Shown one piece after another: positions 11,138 through 23,207 of a stretch of 64,000 nt of DNA. Origin of the DNA: Tetracentron sinense (Eukaryota > Streptophyta > Magnoliopsida > Trochodendrales > Trochodendraceae); NCBI GenBank assembly GCA_015143295.1, contig CM026556.1, positions 23,498,547 to 23,562,546 of the forward strand, in the 5' to 3' direction. Made by a program: the position numbers and the translations under genes. Below the pieces are notes generated by a model. That model did no database searches, had not been told where the DNA came from, and worked only from the letters and a program-made list of their open reading frames with translations. How positions within the stretch are numbered: position 1 is the stretch's first letter; every line of letters begins with the position of its first letter.

Positions 11138-14100
11138 ATGGTTGGAACTCTCGAATTTGAAGCATTGTCCGGTGAATTGAATGGAAAGATTGACCTGCTG
11201 CCGGAGGATTTTGACCCGACTGCAGTGATTGCCGAGCCTTTGCCACCGGTAGTTGAGAATGAAGCGACCTTCAATGGAGAAGCGAAAAAAGGCAGAGAGA
11301 TTGTGCTCGGAAGGAATGTGCATACAATGTGCCATGCCGTCACGGAGCCTGATGCAGACGATGAGGTCACCGGAGAAAGGGAAGCTTATATGGCCAGTGT
11401 TTTGGCAAGATACCGGAAATCTCTAATCGAAAGGACCAAGCACCATCTAGGTATGAAAATGTCTCCTTTGATTTTATCCACCTCAATGTCATTTAGGCTC
11501 TGATTATTCTACATGAATGATTTTACACATGATGTAAAAGCTTTTGCTGTAAAATATAATTTTTCCATTGAGATTTTTCTGTTTGGTTGCGTTTTGCAAA
11601 ATAAGTTGGAAAATCACTTTATTTACAACCATGGAGGTGGTAGTGAACACTGTGGCGACTGCAGCAGCGACGGTGGTTGTTATGAAAATGACACATGGAG
11701 TTTTATTACCTAAGGTGTTTTTCTGCAAAAATGCTGCATTTCTACAAAAAGATTTTGTAACTACCCATTTTACATGCAAACAAACCATAGTTACCAAAGC
11801 GAGAAGCAAAATGAAAGTGAGAAGCGGGAAGCGAGGCTCAAAAAATCGAAATGAGAAGCGAGAAATCAGATATAAGTCTCATTTCCCATTATATTAGGTT
11901 GGCCAACCATACCTTGAATTTATCTTACATGTGATATTTGTGGAAAAGTAGATGACTTATGTTTCAATCCAACTATACTTGCTTAGGATCTATGTCGTAA
12001 GCTTCAGATTCGGGTCTATCCCATCACTTCTTGTATACATAATCTCTTTTGACCATTAAACGGGACATGATGGAAGCGAGCTTCCTTAGAAGTGAGTTTG
12101 GAAAACGAGTTTCATGGGAAATGAGCTTCCCATCTTGTATATAGCTTCTCTGCAACTACGAAACAAACACAAGGAAAATATCTTTTTCGCTGAAAACATT
12201 CGTCTTTTTGCTCTTTTACATGCAAATAGGGAAAAAAAATCACCAAAACCGATGACACGTTTAGGTTTCAATAGCTCCCTGTACAATATTTATACTGATA
12301 CGAAATGGGTGATATGTACCGCTTATTAGTTATTTATATTTTCATTCATTGTGTAATTGTAATTGTGTTTGCTACTTATCAATGCGTCACTTTCCACAAC
12401 TTTATAATTGGTAAATTTGGTTCCTATAGCTCGTATGATTTATTTTTTTTAATTTAATTTAATTGTTTCCTTTAAAAAGAAAAAAATTATATGTATGGTC
12501 CAAAATCGATACGTATAGGTTTCGGTTGGGACCAATACATCCCCCGAAACCGTATTTTTTAATCCTTGCATGCAAACAAACGGAGCCTTGGCTACTTAGG
12601 TTTATATAATGTTGGGTAAAGTGTAAGGATTCTTCTTAATTTGCATTCCTATTATTTAGGAAGTAAGAATTATCTATATGGTAGGAAATGATTATCTTCT
12701 AAGAGAATTTCTAGTTAGGGTAGTAGACTTTCTTAAGTATTGTTTAGTTAAGGTTATTAGGGTGATGGATGTAATTTTCATTATTCTTCAATCAATTTTC
12801 TTTTACTGGTAAGCAAGATTATATATAAACTCAAAGCTCAAGTATAGTTTACATGAGTGAGAAACAAATAACAAAGGGATCACAAGAGAGTGAGCCCATA
12901 TGATAAAGAAAAGCAACAATAAAATAGGCCATAACTAGGAAATGAACTAAAATGGCGTGGACCCTGCAGCTCAGGATTCAAAGAAGCTAAGCCAACTCAT
13001 GTTCCTGCATTCATCTTTACATGACAACCACTGGATAAGAATCTACCTCAAGCTTATTGAGGTCACATGCGAAGCAATCTCATTAAAAAATCTATGATTT
13101 CTCCCTTTACAAATGCATAATACTAGTGTACCAAGTAGGATAGAGCAAAATACACGAGCTCCAAGGGATGCCTTTACCATAGTCCAACAGGATTAGAAGT
13201 CATCTATGATTTCTCCCTTTCCAAATGCATAATACTAGTGCACCAGTTAGGATAGAGCAAAATACACGAGCTCCAAGAGATGCCTTTACCGTAGTCCAAC
13301 AGGATTAGAAATCATGGAAGGTACGAGAAAAGGTCCAACTAATTCCCGGTCGAGAAAGAAAGAATCTCCAAATATCAAAAGCGAAGGGGCAATGCAACAA
13401 TAGATAGTTCACTGTTTCCTCCACTTTGAGGCACATAAAACAGCTATTGGCCATTCTCTAACCTCTAAGCATTAGATGGTCACATAAAAAAATTTTGTCT
13501 AGCGTTGCCGACAACAAAAAAAAAAAACTTTGAAATGCATAAAAAAAACTTTGGAGTCTCGGACCCATAAACGGATGACATTAAGGAGGGGATAGGTTGC
13601 TACTGAGCTCCAATGCTGCAAAAGGCGAGAAACACTATTTAACTCCCAGTCCTGAAGGTTATGCCTAAACCTAGGACACCACAATATTGTGTTTGCCGGT
13701 CATAGCGATCCCGCATAAGAGCAAGCTTATTCACCGCTAAAGACTACAGGGTAGGTAACTCCACCCTAAGTAGGATTGGGCCATACCATATATCCTCCCA
13801 AAATCTTACATCACCCCCTCTTACCAACTCTAAAAGATGTGCGTTTAGCGAACTTAGACCACCCTGACATGATGCCTTTCTATAGCCCATTCCCGTATGG
13901 ACTACGAACTGATTTTGGTTCACAGACAGAGATCTTCTCATACTTATCCTTGATTGCTTTCCAACACAAGCTGTCTCTCTCATAACCAAGTTTCAATAAC
14001 CATTTTTTCTAGGAGAGCCTTAGTGACCTCTATGAGAGGACAAACATTTAAACCTCCTTCCACAGGGAGCATTCGTGACTCCATTTAACCAAGTGATACT

Positions 14101-17100
14101 TTTTTGTATTAATCCAATCATTCCATACAACATCTATTTGCATCTTTTCCCGTCTCTCAACAATAGATGATGCAAGAGTGAGAGAAATAGAAAGTATGTA
14201 GGTAAACTACTCAAGATATTCTTGAGCAACATTAGTTGGTTGCCTTTAGACAGGTACGAGGAGTTCCAACCAGCCAATCTCTTAGAGAAACATTTTACAA
14301 CTGGATTCCAAATCAATTTGTTTTGTACCTGGGTCCAAGCGACAACCCTTAATAAGAGGTTGGAAGGACACCCAATTTGCAATTTAGAATTGCGGCCTAT
14401 TCGGATAGATTTGAAACCTCCCTTACTTTGAGTAATACGCTTTTACCTAAGTAAAATTTTAATCCTGATACAGCTTTTGAACATCTAAAAGGCACCTGAG
14501 GTATCCTAGTTGACTACACAAGGCATCACATAGGATCAAGGCATCATCAGCAAATTGGAGGTGTGAAATGTGGAGACCTTCCCTACCTGTGGAAAAACCT
14601 TTTTAGGGCTGATTTTGTTGCCATGGACATCATCTGCTTAGCACCTCTGTGACCCTAATAAATAGAAAGGGAGATAATGGATCACCTTGACGTAAAGTCA
14701 TAAACCTCGGGAGCTGGAGCTGTGGAAGTAGCCCACTGGACTGCCATTTATCAGAATGGAGGATATCGATGTGACATACGTTTTCATCCAAAGTCTCCAT
14801 CTGAAACCAAGTCCCATCCTTTCCATAATATTCTAAAAAGGACCAGTTCACATGGTCACAGGCTTTTTCCATATTTATCTTGCATAACAACCCTGAAGAA
14901 CATAATTTTTTCCTTTCATCGACACATTCATCTGTGATTAAAACCCCACCTAGGATCTGTCTACCCCACGCAAAAGCTCCTTGGGGTGAAGATATGAGGG
15001 ATGACATCACTGTCCTTAATCTGGATGCTAAAACTTTGGCCAGTATTTTGTATGTGCTGCCAACTGGCTTATTGGACGAAAATCATTTAGGTGTTGGGCA
15101 CCTTCCTTTTTTCAGATCATGGTTATGAAAGTTCTATTTTGAACTGGATCAATCCGTCCTGACCAATGAAATTCATTTAGAACTATGACAAGATTATTTC
15201 CCATGACATTCCAACAGCTTTTACAAAATTCTATAGTGAAACAGTCCAGATTTACAAAATATCACTCCCATCAGCATACTCCATAGGGACAATTTAGTAG
15301 ACCCCAAAGATCGAAGCATTCAATTGGGCGACAACTCTACCCAAGATCCTCGCAATTGAACATTTGAGGAACCGGGACATGGCATTACATAACAGATGCA
15401 ACATGCGTAGATAAGAGGAAAGTGTGCATCACCTTCTACTTCATTGTTCTTGGGTTTGGGCGATATGAAGCCTTTTTCCTTTCCCCGTTTGATGTTGCTT
15501 GGGCATGATCCCAAAGGAGGTTTGTGACATTATTCATGGCTAGCTGGAAGGAGAATTCACAGTTAGAGGCAATATATATGGAGTATGCTGATGGCAGTGA
15601 TATTTTAAAGGATATGGAAGTAAAAGAACAACTGAATTTTCGAAGACCTAGACTAGTCTCTCCCCAAATTAATTTCTAACATTGGGTGAAGTTTGCGACG
15701 TTGGTCAAGCATTTATTCCAGAATTCATAGGGACCAAACCTGCAGATTCTTTGTATAATTGGAGTCACTTGGCTATAAGAACCTCCTAAATATGGTTTGC
15801 TGTTTTAATTTGTTTTAGGACCCCTTCTCATTTCCCTACACTTGGACATACTTCTCGCTTCAATACAATTCACGTTATTCATTAGAAGAAAAAAGTTAGA
15901 CAGCATATGCCTGCATTTTGTGTTTTTCTTCTATGGGATGCTCCTTGCTTGTTTCTTAGGCCTAAAATCTGAACTTGTGATCCTGAACACTTATTTGTTC
16001 TGAAATTTGAAAAAATGAAAAACAGTTTCTGTTCTCATGTATTCCTCACTTACACGTCGCTTCTCAACTCTTAGAATGCTACTACAAAACTTCTTTAGCT
16101 GTCGTTTCAGTTGATATACTGGAGTTGTAGAACTATGGTGTAATATGAAACTTTGGAGAAATCATGCTGTGTTGTAGATCTTGCTTAGGTGCAATTTAAT
16201 TCACTAAGTTTGACATGCATTTAAAAAAAAAATCCCGGAGATTCTGTAGTCTCTGTTGATTTTACCAACTCAATCAGGTTTGAGCCAAGACTAGTCACTG
16301 ATACCGTGATACGGATTTTGGATGAGTTAAAGGGATGAATATCAAATTAATGGTTACTTATATATAATTTTTGAAAAGGAGAATGTTAAAATTTTCACAA
16401 AATTAGGAAATGAATACAAAATAACAGCACAGTAGAAAAGTTACTGACTTTGAGAATTGACAACCATCTTTCCCATGTCCTGTTAAAGACTACCCATTCT
16501 GCGTTATTGATCTCCTTCCAAACCTCGAAACATTGTCCCACAGGACTTCAATTTCTTCCAAGTGGGCTTGCTATTGTTCCTTAGGATGCATTTGATCCAG
16601 TCAATGTGTGAAGGATGCATTTGATCCAGTCAATGTGTGATTTATTGGACAAGATTAGGACTACGTATAAGTTTTGAACTTCCGTCTTATACTGATAGTT
16701 TTGGAATATGGTCAAGTTTCAAATTCATAAATTTCTAATTGCCTATATATTGCAGCTAGGTTCAGAAGCAAACTTAATTAATCAAACCTAGGTCAGACTA
16801 ATTCTTTTACCATGATTGTTATAAATGGACGGATATGTAAAAGATGTAGAATAAACATGGAAAATCTCTCCCCCCCCCCCCCTTTTTTTTTTAAATGTCA
16901 TCCACATATTTCGTTATTCATATCTTGTAGAACTTGTAACTGATAAAGAAATTGAAAAAGCATTGATGAGATAAAAATGAAGATTTCGGAGACCTCTCCT
17001 ACTTGCCTCTGAAAATCTCTTATTCTCGTGTTTGGATTTTAAAATCTGTTTACAGGTTACCCTTATAATTTGGACTTTGATTATGGTGCTCTGGGGCAGC

Positions 17101-18589
17101 TGCAACACTTCTCCATCAACAACCTTGGTGATCCATTTATCGAGAGCAACTATGGCGTCCATTCCAGACAGTTTGAAGTGGGTGTTTTGGATTGGTTTGC
17201 TCGTCTATGGGAATTAGAGAAGAATGAATACTGGGGATACATTACCAATTGTGGTACAGAAGGAAATCTTCATGGTATCCTAGTTGGGTTAGTAATGTTG
17301 ACCTTTGACTTGATTGCTCTTTATTTTCAAATTGTAAAGAATTACTGTTTCTGTTTGAAAAGAGTTAACTTAATTTGGCTTTGCAGGAGAGAAGTGTTTC
17401 CTGATGGAATTTTATATGCATCACGGGAGACGCATTATTCAGTATTTAAAGCAGCACGGATGTACAGAATGGAATGCGTCAAGGTTGACACTCTGGTCTC
17501 TGGCGTGATCGATTGTCAAGATTTCAAAGCCAAACTCCTTTGTAACAAGGACAAACCAGCCATCATCAATGTCAACATCGGTACTCTCTCTCTCTCTCTC
17601 TCTCTCAATCTGAATTTATTTCACGGATCACTCATGCATTTTTATAAATTGCAGGAACAACTGTTAAAGGGGCTGTCGATGATCTTGATCTGGTGATACA
17701 GACCCTTGAAGAAACTGGATTCACACATGACAGGTTCTACATCCACTGTGATGGGGCTCTGTTTGGGCTCATGATGCCTTTTGTAAAACGCGTATGTCCT
17801 CTCTGCATTTTCAGTACACACCACTTTAGTTTAAAAGGAATACTTAGGTGTCAGGAAAGGTATGAAGCAGTGATCCTCTTCACCTAAACGGCAATTGCAT
17901 TATAAATTATAATAGCTTCGGCTTTACCCTCACTATTTTGTCTTAATTTATTTATCCATATATAACTGTGTTCTCTCGAACTTGTTTCTTTTCTCAGACT
18001 AATTTTTCTCGTGGATAAACAGGCACCAAAAGTTTCATTCAAGAAGCCCATTGGAAGTGTGAGTGTTTCTGGCCACAAGTTTGTGGGCTGTCCAATGCCT
18101 TGCGGTGTTCAGATAACAAGATTGGAGCACATCAATGCCCTCTCGAGGAATGTCGAATATCTTGCTTCTAGGGATGCAACAATCATGGGCAGCCGGAATG
18201 GGCACGCACCGATTTTCCTCTGGTACACCCTGAACCGGAAAGGTTACAGAGGGTTCCAGAAAGAAGTCCAGAAGTGCCTAAGGAATGCTTACTACTTGAA
18301 AGACCGCCTTCGAGCTGCTGGGATTGGTGCCATGCTCAACGAGCTCAGCAGCACAGTCGTGTTTGAGCGACCACAAGACGAGGAGTTTGTTCGGCGGTGG
18401 CAGCTCGCTTGCCAGGGCAACATTGCTCATGTTGTGGTGATGCCTAACATCACAATTGAGAAGCTGGACGATTTCTTGAATGAGCTAGTTGAAAAACGTT
18501 CGACCTGGTTCCAGGATGGAAAAGCTCAACCTCCATGTATTTCATCGGATGTAGGGAAGGAAAACTGTGCTTGTGCTCTGCACAAGTGA
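11138..18589 (+). CDS. SDC: Serine decarboxylase (SDC; histidine-decarboxylase-like)
   Basis: PLP-dependent group II decarboxylase that converts L-serine to ethanolamine, feeding choline and phospholipid synthesis in plants. Coding exons are 11138-11450, 17056-17287, 17387-17580, 17655-17791 and 18023-18589. All introns are GT/AG, phases agree, and the sum is 1443 nt for 480 residues, close to the Arabidopsis protein (about 482). The N-terminal 80 residues are variable. The conserved core starts [13 protein letters not shown], then [28 protein letters not shown] (about 155-165), HCDGALFG (Asp279) and SVSGHKFVG (PLP lysine about 311), and ends in a Cys-rich tail NCACALHK. No stop or frameshift occurs in any exon, so it should be functional. 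Intron 1 (5605 bp) holds a MITE, a hAT-like insert and a LINE. It is convergent with ATG13. Confidence 0.96.
11573..12590. mobile_element. MITE in SDC intron 1, split by a later insertion
   Basis: The left end (TTTGGTTGCGTTTTGCAAAA near 11582) and the right end, read in reverse (CCGTTTGTTTGCATGTAAAA), are similar inverted sequences that continue into AGTTGGAAAATC versus AGTTACAAAATC. The body of about 210 bp is a small non-autonomous element. The right end is interrupted at 11786 by a 783-bp insert and resumes at 12569 with CATGCAAACAAACGGAGCC. Short frames in this stretch are not genes. Confidence 0.5.
11786..12568. mobile_element. hAT-like insert with 13-bp flanking duplication
   Basis: The direct repeat CATGCAAACAAAC occurs at 11773-11785 and 12569-12581, exactly bracketing 783 bp. 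The right end in reverse reads CAAGGATTAAAAAATACGG, close to the CAAGGTATTAAA ends of the hAT element at 26267. The left end is less similar (CATAGTTACCAAAGCGAG). The interior repeats GAAGCGAGAAGC and GATACGTATAGG-like words and has no coding capacity. Confidence 0.5.
12796..15540 (-). pseudogene. 5'-truncated LINE in SDC intron 1, antisense to SDC
   Basis: Read on the minus strand from about 15540, the translation gives RT segments in order: a stretch like PISLVGS.YKI.AKVL near 15060, then [19 protein letters not shown] (about 14950-15000), [13 protein letters not shown] (about 14845-14885) and [12 protein letters not shown] (about 14655-14690). [20 protein letters not shown] follows (about 14210-14290), then [12 protein letters not shown] (about 13770) and zf-RVT text [20 protein letters not shown] near 13400. 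Frameshifts and stops are many. The 3' end includes a tandem duplication of about 112 bp (about 13092-13315). No clean poly(A) or TSD was seen, so both ends are approximate. Confidence 0.8.
15541..17055 (+). other. Remaining part of SDC intron 1
   Basis: No gene or element is recognisable. Visible features are a 29-bp tandem duplication (AGGATGCATTTGATCCAGTC... twice, about 16581-16640), a C12/T10 run near 16870-16893, and the intron acceptor TTTACAG at 17055. Confidence 0.7.
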
Positions 18590-18690
18590 TGCAGTGTTCA
18601 TGCTACTGAGAGCTAGTGTTCTCTGTTGTTGCTCTGTCTTTAGCAAAACACTTGGATTTTGTAGAAGATATGTCTATTTCGCCTTTGTTT

Positions 18691-18696
18691 AATAAA
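18691..18696 (+). terminator. Candidate SDC polyadenylation signal
   Basis: AATAAA lies 102 bp past the SDC stop codon in a T/G-rich context, a usual place for a plant near-upstream element. The true cleavage site is unknown. Confidence 0.45.
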
Positions 18697-18971
18697 TGGA
18701 GGGTTCAACCTCGTTTTTTGGATTACTGTTTTGACTTGGGATCATCTATAGTAGTTACGGGCAAGGAGTCTACCAGCAACACTCTGGAGGTGCTACATAC
18801 TACATACCCTTATGTGCATGTCAACAGAGATGGTTAGGTCTTTTTTGGTACATCTCCTTGCTGGGAAAGGAAAAATTGAATGGCTGATGCATAGGAGCCT
18901 TCATTGCAATGCAGACGATCCTTATGTACATAATATGATGACATAGTTTACCATGTAAAGGAGCGGGATCA

Positions 18972-19063
18972 AACATTGGTTCGAGTATAGAAGAGGAAAG
19001 GGAAGGGTCTCTATACCAACATTGGTTCGAGTATAGAAGAGGAAAGGGAAGGGTCTCTAGGGT
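18972..19063. repeat. 46-bp tandem duplication downstream of SDC
   Basis: A 46-bp unit starting AACATTGGTTCGAGTATAGA and ending in GGGTCTCTATACC is followed directly by a second, nearly identical copy (start 19018). It is a recent local duplication between the two convergent genes. Confidence 0.9.
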
Positions 19064-19240
19064 ATAGAGACGTAAATGGTTGTAGTTCCAAACAAGAACG
19101 ACGAAAGAGAGAGTTCTGGGAGAGCAGCACCCTCTCTAATTTACTAAAGATGACATGTATCATTTCTAAAAGCATGCATTGTCTAAGAGAAAATTATTAG
19201 TATAAATTGGTTGCTCACGATATTGTCTAAGAGAAAATCC

Positions 19241-19287
19241 AGCTCAGGTCCTGCATTGTGTATAAGTTGGTCACCAGGACCTGAGCT
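19241..19287. repeat. Perfect 13-bp inverted repeat between SDC and ATG13
   Basis: AGCTCAGGTCCTG (19241-19253) and its exact reverse complement CAGGACCTGAGCT (19275-19287) flank a 21-base loop. A 17-bp direct repeat (ATTGTCTAAGAGAAAAT) lies just upstream, twice. No T-run or protein-coding context explains it. Confidence 0.85.
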
Positions 19288-20130
19288 TTATATACATAAT
19301 ACAGCTCCAAAACCGAATGGGATTGTTCTCTTACATTCAGCTCTAAGGCTACAAAGAAAACAGAGAGAAGTGCTCTTCTTTCGAGTCGACGTGCACTGTC
19401 GTTACCAGCTTCAGCATGAACAGAAGCCACTCCCCAGTGGAGTAGCTACTTTAAAGTCTGTTATCTTTTGGATGTCTCAGAACTATCATATGACTAAAAC
19501 AACATCGAAAAAAATCTAACAGATCACTAAACCCTAAAACGAATAAGTCAGAAAATTATATTGTAGGTCCCCCAAACTATAGTTCATGAGAAGCACGAGC
19601 TCTCCATTCACACTTTTCAAGCAAATGAAAATGCAGAATCAATCCGAACAGATCTCAAGTTACATGTATACTTCTGTTCAGGACGGCGAGAATGTAAACC
19701 TGAACAATACATGTGAGGATCAGTACCTACAGTGGGATCCAACATATCAGGTTGGGAATGGCCTGTGAGATACCTGTTTCTCTAAAATACCAGAAATTTA
19801 TGGACGTAGATAATTTGATGGCCAAACTAGAATAATTTCTAATAATCAGATAAGAAACTCGGCAAGCAACAACCTTTTTAGATTGAATAAACAGAAAACC
19901 AGGTAAAAATAGTCATGACCCTTCGGCTGGTCACAGTATCGCAGAAGTAGAAGAGACCATCCATACTTGCTCTCAACATAAGCACAGTAGAAACAAGTTA
20001 TGGCTGCACAATGCACCCAGAAACCAACCTCTGGATGTCTATTACAATGATGAACAATACACAAAATCATCAAGAAAACATCCTGCCATGAGTTCGCCTC
20101 TATGCATGCATATACATTAAAACTCGAAAG

Positions 20131-20161
20131 GGGGAGGGGGGAGGGGGAGGGGGAGGGGGAG
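20131..20161 (+). repeat. G-rich tract (GGGGGA)n
   Basis: Six runs of five or six G separated by single A bases lie about 110 bp past the ATG13 stop codon. The G-rich strand is the plus strand, which is the template for ATG13 transcription; the ATG13 RNA would be C-rich. The spacing fits a possible G-quadruplex. Confidence 0.85.
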
Positions 20162-20268
20162 GCTGGAGAATATGTACATGTGTACAAGGATCCAATGCTA
20201 ACAAAAGATCAAAATCCAGTAGTACCTCTACCCACAGATTCTTCTGGGGGAACAGCATTGGCCAATGT

Positions 20269-22218
20269 CTAGGACCCGCCACCTTGCCTTAGCAACGAGT
20301 CTTTCATCTGTCTATAACTCTGGAGCTCTTCCAATGCGTCGGCAGCCGTCTTCAACTTGAGAAGCTCAGAAGATGTGATACCCGAACAAGTAGCATTCTG
20401 AACTGCTCCCACCTCAGAGCTCTCCTCAGGTTCTGGAATGTTGTTACTCCAGGTTTCAGGCTGGGAGACTTGAGATGACTTTATTGATTGATACAAATCT
20501 TGACGGAGTGGTGCGGCTGTATTTAGCATGTTTACAAGGACACCAATAGCAGCTTCTTGGGATTTTCTGACTGGCAATAGTCCTCCGGGCTCAAGAGGAT
20601 CACAGAGATGTCCTTTTCCATCGAAAGATTCAGGTCTGCCAAGTATAGAGAAGGTCAATTGAACATTTTCTGAAGAAGATATTTGAAGATTTGATGTGGA
20701 ACACTCGTTTCACATAGATTCATAAGATTTGTAGTAAGTGAAACTAATAAGCTTTGTGAAAATTTCTACTATATTTTAACAAATAACAGAAAACATCAGG
20801 AAGATATTCTGGCATCAACTTAATGACTCAACCTCATACCCACTGGCACCAAATCAATTCAGACAAGTTGACACAAACCAGATGGCACAACAGGCTGTCC
20901 CCTGTGGCCATTGGGAAAATTTTAATTAAAATATTTCTTATGGGGAATGAAACCTCATCCTCCATGAATTTTGGAAAAGTTAACTCTGTAATATGGAGTC
21001 TTAGATAAGAGGTGCTTTCTTGCAAAAACAAAAGGCCATCACTTGTTATTTTAGAAAGTCCCCTGAATGATATGTGGAGGGGTAATTCAAAAGAGTTGTA
21101 ATTTAAGCTTGAAGTATATGTCTTCTTTTTTGCTAGTGAGCTGCAGTTCTAAAATTAAGTGTGGCCACTTCTCTGGGGGCTGTAGAGATTAATAAGAATC
21201 TTAATAGCTTCTGAACCTTCCAATCCATGATTATTGAAGAACTGCAACAAGATCTCTTAAAACAATATTAAACTCTAAGGCTACTAGAGCTAATTTAAGC
21301 AAGTCAACCAACAACAATGGGACCTGAGATGATAAGTCACAAAACAGATGGTGAGATTTGGATGGAAACCAAGTTTGGTTCACATTTCTACAACTAAAAT
21401 TGCAGAAAACTTAATATAAGGAGCTGGATGGATTGTATGGTCACGAACATCCTAACAATAACGAATCAGCTCCTCATAATTTTGGAGAGATTTCTTTCCT
21501 TTATGGCGCCCTGGTATGGGTCAAGAGATTAAAGCTCAAAACGTAGCCAACAAATTATTTTATGGTCCAAAATGTGTTGACATGCGTTCTGTGGTAAGGT
21601 TTCAATCACAGCCAAGAAAGGTGCACTGAGCTGTCCCATCTCAGTTTCTAACGGTACTGGGACTGTTCCAATGGGTCCAGAGAGAAACCAGTCCTAGCAA
21701 ACTTCATATACTTTGGAAGGGAGTTGACCAAGCTGGGATAGACTTTGGCTGAGACGATAAGAACTCACAACAGAGAGTAGCTACTGAGCGAATGACAATG
21801 AAACTTGCAACTGAGGCTTTTGCCACCTAGTGCTCATTACATAGACTAGGAGAGGATTAAGGTGAAGAGAAATGGTGTGTTTGGGGGGAAAATGGGAAGG
21901 CATAGAAAGTTGAGTACTAGTTTTTCAGCTGTTTTATGCTTCTCCTGTGGGGGAACAGTGAATGACCAAAGGAGGGACGATAATATTGGGCTTTAAGAGG
22001 TCTTATCTTTGAAATGAGGCATCAAAAGTACCCAATTTTCATGGACATGGTGAAACCAATATCAGAAGTTGTTTTGGTCATAGTAGCATCTTTGTAGTTC
22101 CAAATTTTTATATTTCACGCGCTTTCCTTTACAAACATAGATACTTTTAAATTGATATTTGTATAAAGTATAAACTGAGGACATTTGAACAATTTTTTTT
22201 ATCAGTAATATCAAGATG

Positions 22219-22279
<61 letters not shown>

Positions 22280-23173
22280 CAGACGCTAAGGGCATACAAC
22301 ACAAACAGCAAAGATCAGAGACATTCACAAGGGGGTGAAGCGAAAAAAGCAAACAAAGGAGGGAAAATCCTAGCACAACAAATGAACCAACAGCTATAAT
22401 ATGACGATAGAGAGGATGATGCTCTATTCCTAACCAAGATTGAGGAGTCATGCTACAGATTTAAGTTACATCCCTATCATTTGCATAAGAACCTTGGAAT
22501 TTTATATATGTAAAAGAAACTTGTTTTCTAGGGGTAAATAAGCTTGACTTTATGTTTGCAATACCAGCATGCTTATCAAAGAATGAGACGTCTCTGTTGC
22601 ATGGAGTCTTTGCTACCTTAATAATGATGCTACAGAAAGTTTATTGGGTTTGTAGGAGTTCAAATACATTTCCTGTCAGTACCGATAAAAATAATAATAA
22701 TTTCTTGCTGGTAAATAAATTTATTTTTAATTTTTCCTGTGCAAGCACATCTCAATGTTCAGTCCACTGTTTTAAAATTCGGCGAGTTGACTCGAAACTT
22801 GGACGAGTTGATTTAATTGGGTTTCGAGCCAACTCGACCTAAAACTCGAGTTCTGTCAAGAACAACCAAGCCGAATCAACTTGACTGACTCGACGGAATC
22901 ATTAGTTTTTTGTTTTCTTTTTAACAGTATAAAAGGGAGGTTAAAACTAAGATGAAAATGGGGGGCTAGGGCTGGAATTTGGAGCACTCTGGCGACAGGA
23001 GAGCAATCCGGCAACAGGTACGTCTCTCTCTCTCTCTCATCCCTCTTTCTCTCTGTTTCTCATATCTCTCATCTCTGCCTCTCATCCCTCTCGTCTGTCT
23101 CTCGGCCCACTCTCTCTCTCTCCTTCTCTCTCTCTCTTCCCTCTGTCCCTCTCTCTCTCTGTCTTTCTATCTC

Positions 23174-23207
<34 letters not shown>

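Noticed and set aside
11513..11897. Overlapping frames of 66-109 codons on both strands after SDC exon 1
   Set aside because: They are readings of the intronic MITE; the SDC intron donor at 11451 precedes them.
18616..18837. 73-codon frame after SDC
   Set aside because: It lies in the SDC 3' UTR, overlaps the AATAAA signal and has no family features.
20269..20658. A separate small gene of 129 codons
   Set aside because: Its first residues lie before a clear splice acceptor, and the remainder fits the ATG13 C-terminus in phase with exon 2.
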